64,000 nt of DNA, from assembly GCA_001464455.1 (NCBI GenBank), contig LNEI01000006.1, positions 25,242 through 89,241 of the forward strand, in the 5' to 3' direction. A program made the translations under genes and the position numbers. The stretch's first letter is position 1; every line of letters starts with the position of its first letter. The DNA is from Acidobacteria bacterium Ga0077534. Its GTDB lineage: Bacteria > Acidobacteriota > Blastocatellia > Pyrinomonadales > Pyrinomonadaceae. Shown here in pieces: positions 1-7,626 of the stretch. The notes beneath the pieces are model-generated. The model had not been told where the DNA came from, did no database searches, and saw nothing but the letters and a program-made list of their open reading frames with translations.

Positions 1-1
1 G

Positions 2-235
2 GCTCAGAACACGCCTGACGCTCAGCTCTACATCATCATCTATCCGGGTACCGACCGACAGAGCACGCGAGTAAACACATACGACCGCCTGTCGAAACGA
101 GCACTCGATTACATGGTTCAGACGCGAGGCTTTGACCCGAGACGAATACAGATCGTTCGCGGAAGCCAGCGGCTCAAGACGACCTACGAGATCTGGATCG
201 TCCCGCCGGGAGCGTCCCTGCCCGTCGTAAACTAA
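2..235 (+). CDS. C-terminal part of an exported-type protein of unknown function (partial)
   Basis: Only the last 77 codons are in the window, open from the left edge to a TAA at 233-235. The peptide runs from a hydrophobic strand (LYIIIYPGT) through a charged helix (YDRLSKRALDYMVQTRG) to a second strand (RIQIVRG) and ends in YEIWIVPPGA. This alternation of strand, helix and strand resembles the C-terminal OmpA-like or small periplasmic domains common in Acidobacteria, but I do not recognise the family. It is followed by a hairpin that could end its transcript. Confidence 0.55.
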   Translation, partial: AQNTPDAQLYIIIYPGTDRQSTRVNTYDRLSKRALDYMVQTRGFDPRRIQIVRGSQRLKTTYEIWIVPPGASLPVVN

Positions 236-268
236 ACCAAGCTCGCCCCCTAATAAGGACGAACAAAG

Positions 269-304
269 GAAGGCTGTCAGAGAGCGATCTCCGGCAGCCT
301 TCTT
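269..304 (+). terminator. Probable rho-independent terminator
   Basis: AAGGCTG (270-276) pairs with CAGCCTT (295-301) around a GC-containing loop, and CTTTCC follows. It lies 35 bp after the stop codon at 235. The T tract is short, so the call is moderate. Confidence 0.5.
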
Positions 305-322
305 TCCGTTGTGTCCTACAAA

Positions 323-544
323 CTCCGACGCGCTTTTCGCCTTTCAAAAGCTGAAAGTCCGGGCTTGTCCAATTCGGCGGATCCACTGTATCGAGTTGTC
401 CGGACGTTCTGTGGGCTGCCGAGTTAACCGGTGCTATCTAGAATTTTTACCTCCGACGCGCTTATGCTTTTGTGCTGAACCCGAGGTCTGAGAGTTGAAC
501 CCGGAACCGAAGTTGGTACCGGCGTTTCGGGCTCCGACGCGCTT
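323..544. repeat. Three direct copies of a 13-mer (CTCCGACGCGCTT)
   Basis: The exact 13-mer CTCCGACGCGCTT is at 323-335, 451-463 and 532-544, separated by unrelated sequence. No convincing gene is found between 236 and 992. The copies share the same orientation but have irregular spacing (128 and 81 bp), so this is not a simple tandem array. Confidence 0.75.
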
Positions 545-692
545 CTCGCTACATCGGTTCCTTCTACATGTGGTTGTATTGAAGGAACGCGGCTCCGAAC
601 TTCCTTCATGACCGAAGCATCAGCCAACAAAACTGTTGAGCTTAAGGGAGGATTTGAATTTTGATTGGAGGATGTCTGGAATGTCTCCTTTA

Positions 693-950
693 TTGGCCGT
701 GGAGCGGCTAAAGATCGTAGCCAGACGTGGAACGTCTGGAAATTTCGCGTCGACACATGTCGCCCTGAAAGGGCGAAAGAGCTAGTGTTTACGGGCGCGT
801 CTGCCGCACCTTCAGTGCGGGAATCGCAGCACCAACTTTCCAGACGTTTCACGTCTGGCTAGATTCTCTGGCGGTTTCACCGCCCAAAATCGACTTTTCA
901 GACATCTTCTTGAGGAGATTTAACCCGCAGCTCGGAACAGGTTCGTTCCG
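693..950. repeat. Cluster of seven short-loop hairpins in noncoding DNA
   Basis: Hairpins visible in order: 693-711 (loop TGGAG), 721-739 (stem CCAGACGT, loop GGA), 761-775 (stem CGCCCT, loop GAA), 804-820 (stem CCGCAC, loop CTTCA), 840-858 (stem CCAGACGT again, loop TTC), 870-884 (stem GGCGGT, loop TTC), 904-919 (stem with one G-T pair) and 933-950 (stem CGGAAC). This counts eight if the weak wobble-paired one at 904 is included. Loops are purine-type first and TTC-type later, so the second half reads like the first on the other strand. The structure resembles REP/BIME-type clusters. No gene is seen here. Confidence 0.75.
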
Positions 951-991
951 CGTCACAAATTTTCAAAGATCAAGTCAAAAGGTAAAAAAGG

Positions 992-1372
992 TTAGAGAGC
1001 GGCGGCAAGTGTTCTCGGTGAGCCGCGGGCGGCGGCTGCGACGCGGACCACGGGCAGGAATTGCTCGATGCCGTGCCTCGCAACAAAGTCAGTCGCGATC
1101 TGGCTTATCAGCGCATCCGGCAGGTAGTCGTATGCGTAGGAGGGGAAAATACCGAACGGCGTTTTTTCGTAGAAAGTACAATCGTCCGGACGTGGATCGG
1201 GGCTCATGTTGACGAGCAATTCGTATTCGCGGTCAGGCCCAAACCGGCTCTCGATCAGCAGCCCCCACACACGCTCGACAAACGCTAGCTTTTTGTCAGG
1301 CGCGAAGGCGGGAAGCTTAACCGAAAGATTCGAACTGCATTTACACACGGCACAACGTTCCATATTCGGCAT
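992..1372 (-). CDS. Small hypothetical protein with an N-terminal CxxCxC motif
   Basis: A 126-residue reading frame with protein-like composition. Residues 7-12 read CAVCKC, a possible metal-binding or redox motif, and a mixed acidic/aromatic middle follows (FYEKTPFGIFPSYAYDYLP). The Ala/Arg-rich C-terminus is of low complexity. A start at residue 4 (Met, 1363) is equally possible. There is no signal peptide and no membrane segment. It lies alone on the minus strand between the hairpin cluster and the VapBC locus. I do not recognise the family. Confidence 0.5.
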   Translation of the reverse strand: MPNMERCAVCKCSSNLSVKLPAFAPDKKLAFVERVWGLLIESRFGPDREYELLVNMSPDPRPDDCTFYEKTPFGIFPSYAYDYLPDALISQIATDFVARHGIEQFLPVVRVAAAARGSPRTLAAAL

Positions 1373-1498
1373 ACTAACCGAACCGAACTAAAAATGGAAT
1401 GCTATTCCGCACGGAATGTACAAAAACGCACAAAATGACGCAAAATGCGTAGATTGCAGAGCGGCTATTTTATGGTTGCTTGCTTCGACGAACGGATT

Positions 1499-1527
1499 TT
1501 GACAGTGTCGGCGGCGGTTGTTATGAT
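1499..1527 (+). promoter_or_regulatory. Sigma-70 promoter of the vapB locus
   Basis: TTGACA at 1499-1504, a 17-bp spacer and TATGAT at 1522-1527 give a near-consensus promoter. Transcription would begin about 23 bases before the first vapB start codon. Confidence 0.75.
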
Positions 1528-1558
1528 GTGTATGAAATGGCGAGGTTATACACATCAT
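1523..1558. promoter_or_regulatory. Perfect 11-bp inverted repeat, probable VapB operator
   Basis: ATGATGTGTAT (1523-1533) and ATACACATCAT (1548-1558) are exact reverse complements separated by 14 bp. The left arm covers the -10 element and the right arm runs into the vapB start codon at 1557. VapB antitoxins of other systems bind such palindromes to repress their own operon, so binding here would block both promoter and initiation region. Confidence 0.75.
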
Positions 1559-1748
1559 GCGTACGAATATTGAGATCAACGACGAATTGATGAAGGAAAC
1601 CTTGAAGATCACGGGTCTGAAGACCAAGCGTGAGGTGGTTGATGAGGCTCTTCGGACACTGCTGCGGCTGAAAAAGCAGGAAGGTCTAAGAAAGCTTCGG
1701 GGGAAGGTTCAGTGGGAAGGCGATCTCGAGGCGATGAGGCTTGATTAA
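1557..1748 (+). CDS. vapB: VapB-type antitoxin, first copy
   Basis: A 63-residue protein of the VapB/DUF2191 type. The N-terminal strand MRTNIEINDELMKE is followed by a helix-rich DNA-binding segment (LKTKREVVDEALRTLLRL), and the QWEGDLEAMR tail normally wraps round a PIN toxin. GAGG at 1542-1545 may serve as ribosome-binding site and lies between the operator arms. The stop codon overlaps the next ATG (TAATG at 1746-1750). That ATG opens only a few codons resembling a VapC start, so this copy has lost its own toxin. About three quarters of its residues match the second copy. Confidence 0.85.
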   Translation: MRTNIEINDELMKETLKITGLKTKREVVDEALRTLLRLKKQEGLRKLRGKVQWEGDLEAMRLD

Positions 1749-1777
1749 TGATCCTGGTCGATTCAGCGAGGTTTACT
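1748..1777 (+). pseudogene. Remnant of a vapC start fused to the second vapB
   Basis: The codons after the overlapping ATG at 1748 read MILVDSARFT. The first six match the start of the intact VapC downstream (MIFVDS), including the first catalytic Asp. The frame then runs straight into the second vapB. This looks like the scar left when a vapBC pair was duplicated and the first toxin was deleted. Confidence 0.6.
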
Positions 1778-1972
1778 ATGCGAACTAATATAGAAATAAA
1801 TGACAAATTGATGAATGAAACATTAAAGATCACTGGGCTAAAGACCAAGAAGGAGGTTGTCGAGTTGGCCCTCGAAGAGTTGCTTCGTCTGCGGCGGCAG
1901 GGAGAATTGCGAAAATTGAAAGGCAAGTTCCAGTGGGAAGGTGATCTTGAGGAAATGAGGCTCGATAAATGA
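1778..1972 (+). CDS. vapB: VapB-type antitoxin, second copy
   Basis: A 64-residue paralogue of the preceding VapB with the same layout: MRTNIEINDKLMNE, a helical segment LKTKKEVVELALEELL and the toxin-contacting tail FQWEGDLEEMRLDK. I chose the ATG at 1778 because it aligns with the start of copy one; the frame is open upstream only because of the vapC remnant. The stop overlaps the vapC start in an ATGA arrangement (1969-1972), so translation of the two is coupled and this is the antitoxin matched to the intact toxin. Confidence 0.85.
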   Translation: MRTNIEINDKLMNETLKITGLKTKKEVVELALEELLRLRRQGELRKLKGKFQWEGDLEEMRLDK

Positions 1973-2373
1973 TATTTGTCGATTCGAGCGTCTGGATCGA
2001 TTACATTCGCGAGCTTGAGACTCCGCATACCTTGAAGCTCGATGAAATCCTCGGCGTGAAGCGAGTTGTTATTGGCGATCTGGTGCTTGCCGAGGTTTTG
2101 CAAGGCTGTAATGATCCAAAGGTTTTTGACGAAACCGTTCAATTATTCGCCCGGCTCGATTTTACGGTCATAGGTGGTTACCGTATAGCGTTGGGCGCTG
2201 CGAAAAACTATATCGAGCTTCGTAAGAAAGGAATAACAATTAGAAAGACCATCGATACGCTAATCGCGACGTGTTGTATCATCCACAACTACGAGTTGTT
2301 ACACAACGATCGCGATTTTCTTCCTTTCGAGCAATATTTCGGGTTGAAATGCGTTTTACCCGAAGGTATCTAA
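1969..2373 (+). CDS. vapC: VapC-type PIN-domain ribonuclease toxin
   Basis: A 134-residue PIN-domain protein covering the usual length of VapC. The acidic metal-binding residues are in place: Asp5 (MIFVDSSVW), Glu42 (LVLAEVLQG), Asp96 (KTIDTLIA) and Asp114/Asp116 (HNDRDFLPF). VapC toxins cleave tRNA or rRNA in a Mg-dependent way and are neutralised by VapB. It overlaps vapB copy two by four bases and ends eight bases before glycyl-tRNA synthetase, so read-through into that gene is possible. The RNA target cannot be read from sequence. Confidence 0.9.
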   Translation: MIFVDSSVWIDYIRELETPHTLKLDEILGVKRVVIGDLVLAEVLQGCNDPKVFDETVQLFARLDFTVIGGYRIALGAAKNYIELRKKGITIRKTIDTLIATCCIIHNYELLHNDRDFLPFEQYFGLKCVLPEGI

Positions 2374-2380
2374 GAAATTT

Positions 2381-3769
2381 ATGACTGCACCGAATATTGA
2401 AACCATTGTGTCGCTGGCTAAGCGGCGGGGGTTTGTTTTTCCGGCTTCGGATATTTATGGCGGGCTGGGGTCGTCGTGGGATTATGGGCCGTTGGGCGTG
2501 GAGCTGGCGAACAATATCAAGAAGGCCTGGTGGGACTGGGTCGTTTATGAGCGAGACGATATCGAGGGACTTGATTCTTCGATAATCCAGAACCGTTTGG
2601 TGTGGAAATATTCGGGGCACGAGACGACGTTTAGCGATCCGCTGGCGGACTGTCGCGACTGCAAGACGCGTCTGCGTGAGGACAAATTGGACCGAAATGC
2701 GGACGGGAAACTCGTTTGTTCGAACTGCGGTTCGACGAACCTGACCGAATCACGGCCGTTTAACCTGATGTTTCGTACGACGATCGGTGCGGTTTCGGGC
2801 GATGACGATCCGATGGCGTTGGCATATCTGCGGCCGGAGACGGCGCAGGGGATCTTTATTAATTTTAAGAATGTTCTCGACACTTCGCGGCGAAAATTGC
2901 CGTTTGGTATCGCACAGGTCGGGAAGGCGTTCAGGAACGAGGTGACGCCTGGGAATTTTATCTTTCGCACGCGTGAATTCGAGCAGATGGAGGTCGAGTA
3001 TTTTTGCCGGCCTGAGGATGCTCCGCGGATCCATCAGGAGTGGATCGACGCGTATGATGCGTGGCTCGGAACGCTTGGGATATCGAGCGAAAACGTCGTT
3101 CATTACGAGCAGTCGAAAGAGGAACTCGCACACTATTCAGACCGGACGGTAGATTTTCTGTATAGATTTTTCCCTGACCGCGAGGACGAAGACAAGCAGT
3201 TCGATGAACTGCTTGGCATCGCGAACCGTACGGATTATGACCTGCGCGTCCATTCGAAAAAGCCCGAGGGCGAGGACGGGAAGCGTATCAATTCCGATAC
3301 GACCGAGGACCTTTCGTACTTTGATCCGCAGACCAACGAGAGGTTTTATCCTTACTGTATCGAACCATCGATCGGCGTCAACCGCACGTTGCTGGCCGTC
3401 TTGATGGAAGCGTACGAAGAGCGAACGAATGACAAAGGCGAGGTCCGAGTCATCCTCAAACTCAAGCCTTCACTCGCCCCCATCAAGGTTGCAGTCCTGC
3501 CGCTCGCCAAGAACAACGAAGGCATCGTCACACTAGCCAAAAAGCTAAGACGCGACCTCCAACCCTCGATGCGAGCCGTCTACGACGATACCGGCGGCAT
3601 CGGCAAACTATACGCCCGCCAGGACGAGATCGGCACGCCGTTCTGCGTCACGGTCGATCATGAATCATTGGAAGACAATGCCGTTACCGTGCGTGATCGC
3701 GACACATGGGAGCAGGAGCGAGTGGCGATCGAAGGACTAAAAGCTTATCTGCAAGAAAGACTGAGCTAG
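2381..3769 (+). CDS. glyS: Glycine--tRNA ligase (dimeric class II type)
   Basis: A 462-residue single-chain glycyl-tRNA synthetase of the alpha2 type, not the split glyQ/glyS form. It joins glycine to tRNA-Gly in the cytoplasm. The N-terminus reads RGFVFPASDIYGGLGSSWDY, typical of the family. Cys91, Cys94, Cys113 and Cys116 form a probable zinc ribbon. Class II motif 2 (FRNEVTPGNF) and motif 3 (EPSIGVNRTLLA) are present, and the C-terminal ~100 residues form the anticodon-binding domain (KVAVLPL). No clear Shine-Dalgarno precedes the ATG. The stop codon sits in the palindrome CTAG, shared with the convergent gene. Confidence 0.95.
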   Translation: MTAPNIETIVSLAKRRGFVFPASDIYGGLGSSWDYGPLGVELANNIKKAWWDWVVYERDDIEGLDSSIIQNRLVWKYSGHETTFSDPLADCRDCKTRLREDKLDRNADGKLVCSNCGSTNLTESRPFNLMFRTTIGAVSGDDDPMALAYLRPETAQGIFINFKNVLDTSRRKLPFGIAQVGKAFRNEVTPGNFIFRTREFEQMEVEYFCRPEDAPRIHQEWIDAYDAWLGTLGISSENVVHYEQSKEELAHYSDRTVDFLYRFFPDREDEDKQFDELLGIANRTDYDLRVHSKKPEGEDGKRINSDTTEDLSYFDPQTNERFYPYCIEPSIGVNRTLLAVLMEAYEERTNDKGEVRVILKLKPSLAPIKVAVLPLAKNNEGIVTLAKKLRRDLQPSMRAVYDDTGGIGKLYARQDEIGTPFCVTVDHESLEDNAVTVRDRDTWEQERVAIEGLKAYLQERLS

Positions 3770-4695
3770 TCGATCACCTCAAAAGTTATCATGTTGGATA
3801 CTAGGGGCTGTGAGGCTCCGCTGACGCAGAGTTTCATTTTGAATCGGTATTCGCCTATGGGAAGCGGGTCGTAATGGTCCATCAGGGCAATCGGGCCACC
3901 AGATTGGGCAGTTCCAGGACGCGGTGCACTGATGGCATACATTCCCGGACAGTTTTCTACATTCGGAATCTTCTGACCTCTGTTGTTAAGAGTGCCGCGG
4001 TACGGGATCACGCGTCCCGAGCTGTGTGTCAGTTCGTATTCGAGAGGGGAAATCCAAATTGTCTTATCGGATGATCTATCGATGTTTTTTGTCGTTTGAT
4101 AAATTGTCAGCTCCTGTTGGCGGCCTTTGGGTTGATTCACGGCGATGCCTATAGCCATTCCGCCCTCTTTTCTGCCCCAGCCGTTTACGAGGTCTGTCTT
4201 CTGCGGCAGTGAAGCATTCATCGCGACGACCTTTTTTCCGTCTGAACTGAAATGTAAAGTGCCTGTCTTTGTGGTTTGCCGTTCGCGAATGCCGCGGTGA
4301 TTTCTATAGATCGTTTGCTCGGGGATCGCCGTCCCGAATACGCATTTCCTTTCGATAGTCGATGCGAGCCGACCGGGAGGCTCGCTTCTCTCCTCCCGGA
4401 CCACACAGCTGAATTCGTCGTAAAAATTCACGACGACCGACCGAGCCTGGAGATCCTTCTCAAAATAAGGACCCGTAGGGCTACCGGTGTGTTGCGGAGC
4501 GGCATAGTAGATCGTCTTATAGACACGACGCTGCCCATCAAGGAACTCACGCTTCGCAACTATGCCAACTTGCGTCATCATCCCGTAAATCGTGAGTTTC
4601 CCGCCCGCGTCTGCCGATTGAGCCGTAGAGCGATCGGTGACGAGAGCGATAAATGCAAAGGTGAGTAGAATTAGCTTACAAAACGACCTTGGCAT
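3766..4695 (-). CDS. Exported protein of unknown function
   Basis: 309 residues starting with a signal peptide (LILLTFAFIALV, cleavage probably after TAQS, about residue 26). The mature part is polar and rich in beta-prone stretches, with a Tyr/Thr-rich segment (RRVYKTIYYAAP), isolated cysteines near residues 105, 120, 265 and 290, and a C-terminal GEYRFKMKLCVSG strand. I do not recognise a domain. It starts six bases after the stop of the upstream gene on the same strand, so the two are probably one transcript, and it overlaps the glyS end by four bases. Confidence 0.7.
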   Translation of the reverse strand: MPRSFCKLILLTFAFIALVTDRSTAQSADAGGKLTIYGMMTQVGIVAKREFLDGQRRVYKTIYYAAPQHTGSPTGPYFEKDLQARSVVVNFYDEFSCVVREERSEPPGRLASTIERKCVFGTAIPEQTIYRNHRGIRERQTTKTGTLHFSSDGKKVVAMNASLPQKTDLVNGWGRKEGGMAIGIAVNQPKGRQQELTIYQTTKNIDRSSDKTIWISPLEYELTHSSGRVIPYRGTLNNRGQKIPNVENCPGMYAISAPRPGTAQSGGPIALMDHYDPLPIGEYRFKMKLCVSGASQPLVSNMITFEVID

Positions 4696-4701
4696 GAATT
4701 T

Positions 4702-5619
4702 TCACTTTACGATCTTCAACACCGGTGACTCCGCGTCTTTCAGGCGTTTCCAGAGGATGGTCATGTTTCCGGCGGGGTCTTTTTCGACGACGCGGAAGGC
4801 GACGATCGTATCGCGGCGGCGGTCGAATTCTAGTTCGTCGTAGTCGACGCCTTCGACAGAGCGCATGTATTTGCCGCGGTAGGCGATGGAGCGAAGGACG
4901 TAGGTCGTGTTCTCCTTAGCAAGCTGGCCTTTGCGGTAGAAAAAGCCGTCTTTCTTGATCCCGCTAACGATCTCCTGCTCAAATTTCGTGAATTCGTTGC
5001 TGTCGCTTACCGGTTTTAGGTCTGTCAGAAACTTAAGTCCGTTGGTGCCGAGCGTTACAGCCTCAAGCGGTAGGTCTCCCAGATCCGCCATTATCACCTG
5101 CTGAAAGGCCCCGCCTGTTTTGAAAATGCCGTCGTGCAGTATCAGGTCGGCGAGACGCGGCAGGCGGTAGCTTTCGGTCCTGAAAGAATAGGCGATCCCT
5201 GCTCCCGGCATTTTGAACGGGATGCACTTTTCGGTAGCGACGACGACGTCAACGTCTGACACGCAAGACGAATCGGCGTTGAGCTTTACGATGCCCGCGT
5301 TCTTATCTCTCAGCAGCTCGGCGTGCTTTACTAGCAGCGGTTCCGCGACGGCGAGCGAAGCTGTCTCTTCTTTAGAAGGGCGGCGATAGATGCCTTTTTT
5401 GGGGTCGAGCATCGGGTGGGCGATGGGCGAGTTTCTGTTCGTTATCATCTCGATCGAGCGCATGCGATCAAAACTGTCGTTATCGGCAACGATGGGGTGA
5501 ACATTTGCCTGCCGCGAACCAGGCCTTGGCGTTGGCGTTGGCGACGGGATCGCGATCTGAGCGATGGTCGTAACGCTGAAAAATAAGACCAAGGGACAAA
5601 GAATGACTAGATGCCGCAT
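4702..5619 (-). CDS. Exported protein of unknown function
   Basis: 305 residues. The start at 5619 is preferred over an upstream one because GGAGG (complement of 5629-5633) lies nine bases before it and a typical signal peptide follows at once (MRHLVILCPLVLFFSVTTIA). A short Pro/Thr linker (PSPTPTPRPG) leads to the mature domain, which contains an internal Ala/Gly-rich helix and ends DAESPVLKIVK. No catalytic motif is visible. It is first in a two-gene operon with the other exported unknown. Confidence 0.7.
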   Translation of the reverse strand: MRHLVILCPLVLFFSVTTIAQIAIPSPTPTPRPGSRQANVHPIVADNDSFDRMRSIEMITNRNSPIAHPMLDPKKGIYRRPSKEETASLAVAEPLLVKHAELLRDKNAGIVKLNADSSCVSDVDVVVATEKCIPFKMPGAGIAYSFRTESYRLPRLADLILHDGIFKTGGAFQQVIMADLGDLPLEAVTLGTNGLKFLTDLKPVSDSNEFTKFEQEIVSGIKKDGFFYRKGQLAKENTTYVLRSIAYRGKYMRSVEGVDYDELEFDRRRDTIVAFRVVEKDPAGNMTILWKRLKDAESPVLKIVK

Positions 5620-5683
5620 GACCACCTGCCTCCGAAGATTTATTCCATAGAATACCACCGGAATATTCCGGATAGCATGTTAA

Positions 5684-5692
5684 ATCTTTATA
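5684..5692 (+). promoter_or_regulatory. Candidate regulator half-site upstream of the kinase gene
   Basis: ATCTTTATA occurs here, about 50 bp before the histidine kinase start, and recurs at 7571-7579 upstream of the Kup unit. TTTATA elements are known in KdpE target promoters of enterobacteria. A single half-site is weak evidence on its own. Confidence 0.35.
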
Positions 5693-5744
5693 GTGCTTTG
5701 CGAAGAGTAGTTAGAGCGGCGATTTAGGCATAGAATCATTGAAT

Positions 5745-6866
5745 ATGCGGGTTGACGACCTGGTGACTTCCAGATCATTGCGTTTTGCATTTTCGCTAGG
5801 GGCGATCGGGCTGACGGCTGCCGCTCTCTTCGCGCTTCGGGATGCGGTCAATGCTACGACGGTCGCGATGATCTTTCTGGTGATCGTGCTGTCTTCCGCT
5901 ACTTTTTTTGGTCGAAATCCGGCTTTGGTCGCCTCGTTTGCGGCGATGCTCATCTTCAATTACTTCTTTTTGCCGCCGTATGGCACCTGGCATATAGCCG
6001 ATCCGCAGAATCTGATCGCGTGGGCCGCATTTACGATAACGGCGATCGTGGCCGGAGAGCTTTCCGCAAATGTGCGTCGCCGAGCGGTAGAGGCAGAACA
6101 GCTTTATGCTGAGCTTCAGGCGGCGTTTGAGAAAGCGACCGAGGCAGAGGCCCTAAAGCAGAGCGAAAAGCTGAAATCGGCCGTTCTCGACGCCGTAACG
6201 CACGATCTGCGCACGCCGCTGACCTCGATCAAGGCTGCGGTCACAACTTTGCTCGACAGCGAAGGCGGGCATCGAACCATCGAACTGGATAGTTCCGGCA
6301 GGACCGATTTTCTTGATGTCATCAACGAGGAAACTGACCGTTTGAACGGATTTATCGAGAGCATGGTACAGCTCGCGAGGGTGGAAGCCGGTTCGGCCGA
6401 GGCCAGTCGGTCAGACACAAATGTCGAGGAAATAATCTCGATCGCCCTCGAGCGGGCCGAGAAAGTTCTCGCCGGACATCATCTGGGCATCAATATTCAA
6501 AAAGATCTTCCGCCCATCCATGCCGACGGCCGTGCGGTTGCCGAGGTGATCTATAATCTCGTGCAGAATGCCGCAAACTATTCGCCCGCAGGTTCAACGA
6601 TAACGATAACCGCGAGTGCAGATCAAAGCGGTCATTGCATAGAGATCTCAGACCAGGGAAGAGGCATTGCTCCTGAGCTGCGAGACAGGGTTTTCGAGAA
6701 GTTTGTTCGGATCGAAGGCGATCGTTCCGAAGGCCTAGGCCTCGGCCTCGCCATTTCAAAGGGGATCGTTGAATCGCAGGGCGGGTCGATCACCATCGCG
6801 GACGGCCCTGATGGTCTGGGGACGACATTTGTGATCAAGTTTCCAGGGAAAGCAGAGAATGAGTGA
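5745..6866 (+). CDS. KdpD-like sensor histidine kinase lacking the KdpD N-terminal domains
   Basis: About 373 residues. Four hydrophobic segments within residues ~10-110 form a DUF4118-type membrane bundle (FNYFFLPPYGTWHI is the signature seen in KdpD). A linker helix, HisKA with the phospho-acceptor in AVTHDLRTPLTSIK, and an HATPase domain (NLVQNAANYSP, DQGRGI, GLGLGLAI) follow. Full-length KdpD has an extra ~400 residues (KdpD and Usp domains) in front, absent here. An alternative TTG start lies at 5739. The gene overlaps the response regulator by eight bases. Neighbouring Kup and permease genes point to potassium or turgor sensing. Confidence 0.85.
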   Translation: MRVDDLVTSRSLRFAFSLGAIGLTAAALFALRDAVNATTVAMIFLVIVLSSATFFGRNPALVASFAAMLIFNYFFLPPYGTWHIADPQNLIAWAAFTITAIVAGELSANVRRRAVEAEQLYAELQAAFEKATEAEALKQSEKLKSAVLDAVTHDLRTPLTSIKAAVTTLLDSEGGHRTIELDSSGRTDFLDVINEETDRLNGFIESMVQLARVEAGSAEASRSDTNVEEIISIALERAEKVLAGHHLGINIQKDLPPIHADGRAVAEVIYNLVQNAANYSPAGSTITITASADQSGHCIEISDQGRGIAPELRDRVFEKFVRIEGDRSEGLGLGLAISKGIVESQGGSITIADGPDGLGTTFVIKFPGKAENE

Positions 6867-7560
6867 ATTTCAAAAAGTCTTGGTGGTTGATGACGAATCG
6901 CAGATAACCCGTGTCCTGCGACACAGCCTGACCGCGCACAAATATGACGTTAGAACGGCGGCTGACGGGATATCAGCTCTCGACACATTTCGAGATTGGC
7001 ATCCTGATCTGATCATTACAGACTTGCAGATGCCTGAACTGAACGGGATCGAATTTTGCCGTGAGGTGCGAAAAGTGTCCGACCTCCCGATCATAGTGCT
7101 TTCGGTCAAGGGCGAAGAGCAGACGAAGGTCGAAGCGCTCGACGCTGGAGCGGACGACTATATCACTAAACCGTTTGGGATCGATGAGCTGCTCGCCCGT
7201 GTCAGGGCTGCATTGCGACGGTCACCGGAATCGAAGGCGGCGGACGACCTGGAACGTCTGGCCGACGGAGATTTCGTTATCGATATGGCGACCCATGAGA
7301 TAACGGTCGCAGGTGCTGCGGTTCATCTGACGCCAAAGGAGTTTGACATGCTCGTTTTCCTGTTTCGAAACCGCGGCAAGGTTGTCACGCACCGCACGCT
7401 GCTTTCCGCGATCTGGGGCGGCAACTCTACGGAACAGACGGAATATCTGCGTGTTTTTGTTGGCCAGATAAGAAAAAAGATCGAGAAAGACCCCTCAAAA
7501 CCGCGTTACATCCGCACCGAGCCGTGGATCGGCTATCGCTTTTTTTGTGAGCCGGAATAG
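6859..7560 (+). CDS. KdpE-like OmpR-family response regulator
   Basis: 233 residues: a receiver domain with phospho-acceptor Asp in LIITDLQMPELNG, the conserved Lys in ITKPFGIDELLARV, then a winged-helix DNA-binding domain (VHLTPKEFDMLVFL to RYIRTEPWIGYRF). This is the layout and length of KdpE (225 residues in E. coli). It is translationally coupled to the kinase upstream. The likely target is the small membrane protein-kup unit just downstream, which is preceded by two 11-bp-spaced TCTTTATA repeats. Confidence 0.9.
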   Translation: MSEFQKVLVVDDESQITRVLRHSLTAHKYDVRTAADGISALDTFRDWHPDLIITDLQMPELNGIEFCREVRKVSDLPIIVLSVKGEEQTKVEALDAGADDYITKPFGIDELLARVRAALRRSPESKAADDLERLADGDFVIDMATHEITVAGAAVHLTPKEFDMLVFLFRNRGKVVTHRTLLSAIWGGNSTEQTEYLRVFVGQIRKKIEKDPSKPRYIRTEPWIGYRFFCEPE

Positions 7561-7579
7561 TCTTTATAAAATCTTTATA
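7561..7579 (+). promoter_or_regulatory. Direct repeat TCTTTATA x2, candidate KdpE-like binding site
   Basis: TCTTTATA at 7561-7568 and again at 7572-7579 are exactly one helical turn (11 bp) apart, the arrangement bound by OmpR/PhoB-family dimers. It lies between the response regulator stop and the small membrane protein upstream of kup, about 50 bp before the latter's start. Confidence 0.55.
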
Positions 7580-7626
7580 TAAGATTTACCCCCAAATTAT
7601 ATACAGCCAGCTAGTCTTGGACTCGT

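Noticed and set aside
424..852. 142-codon minus-strand frame over the 13-mer repeats and hairpin cluster
   Set aside because: It crosses several palindromes, which do not occur in the middle of normal genes, and its product is Ser/Arg-rich with no domain.
3766..3769. Shared palindromic stop CTAG between glyS and the exported gene as a special signal
   Set aside because: A four-base tail-to-tail overlap of this kind is common by chance in compact genomes.
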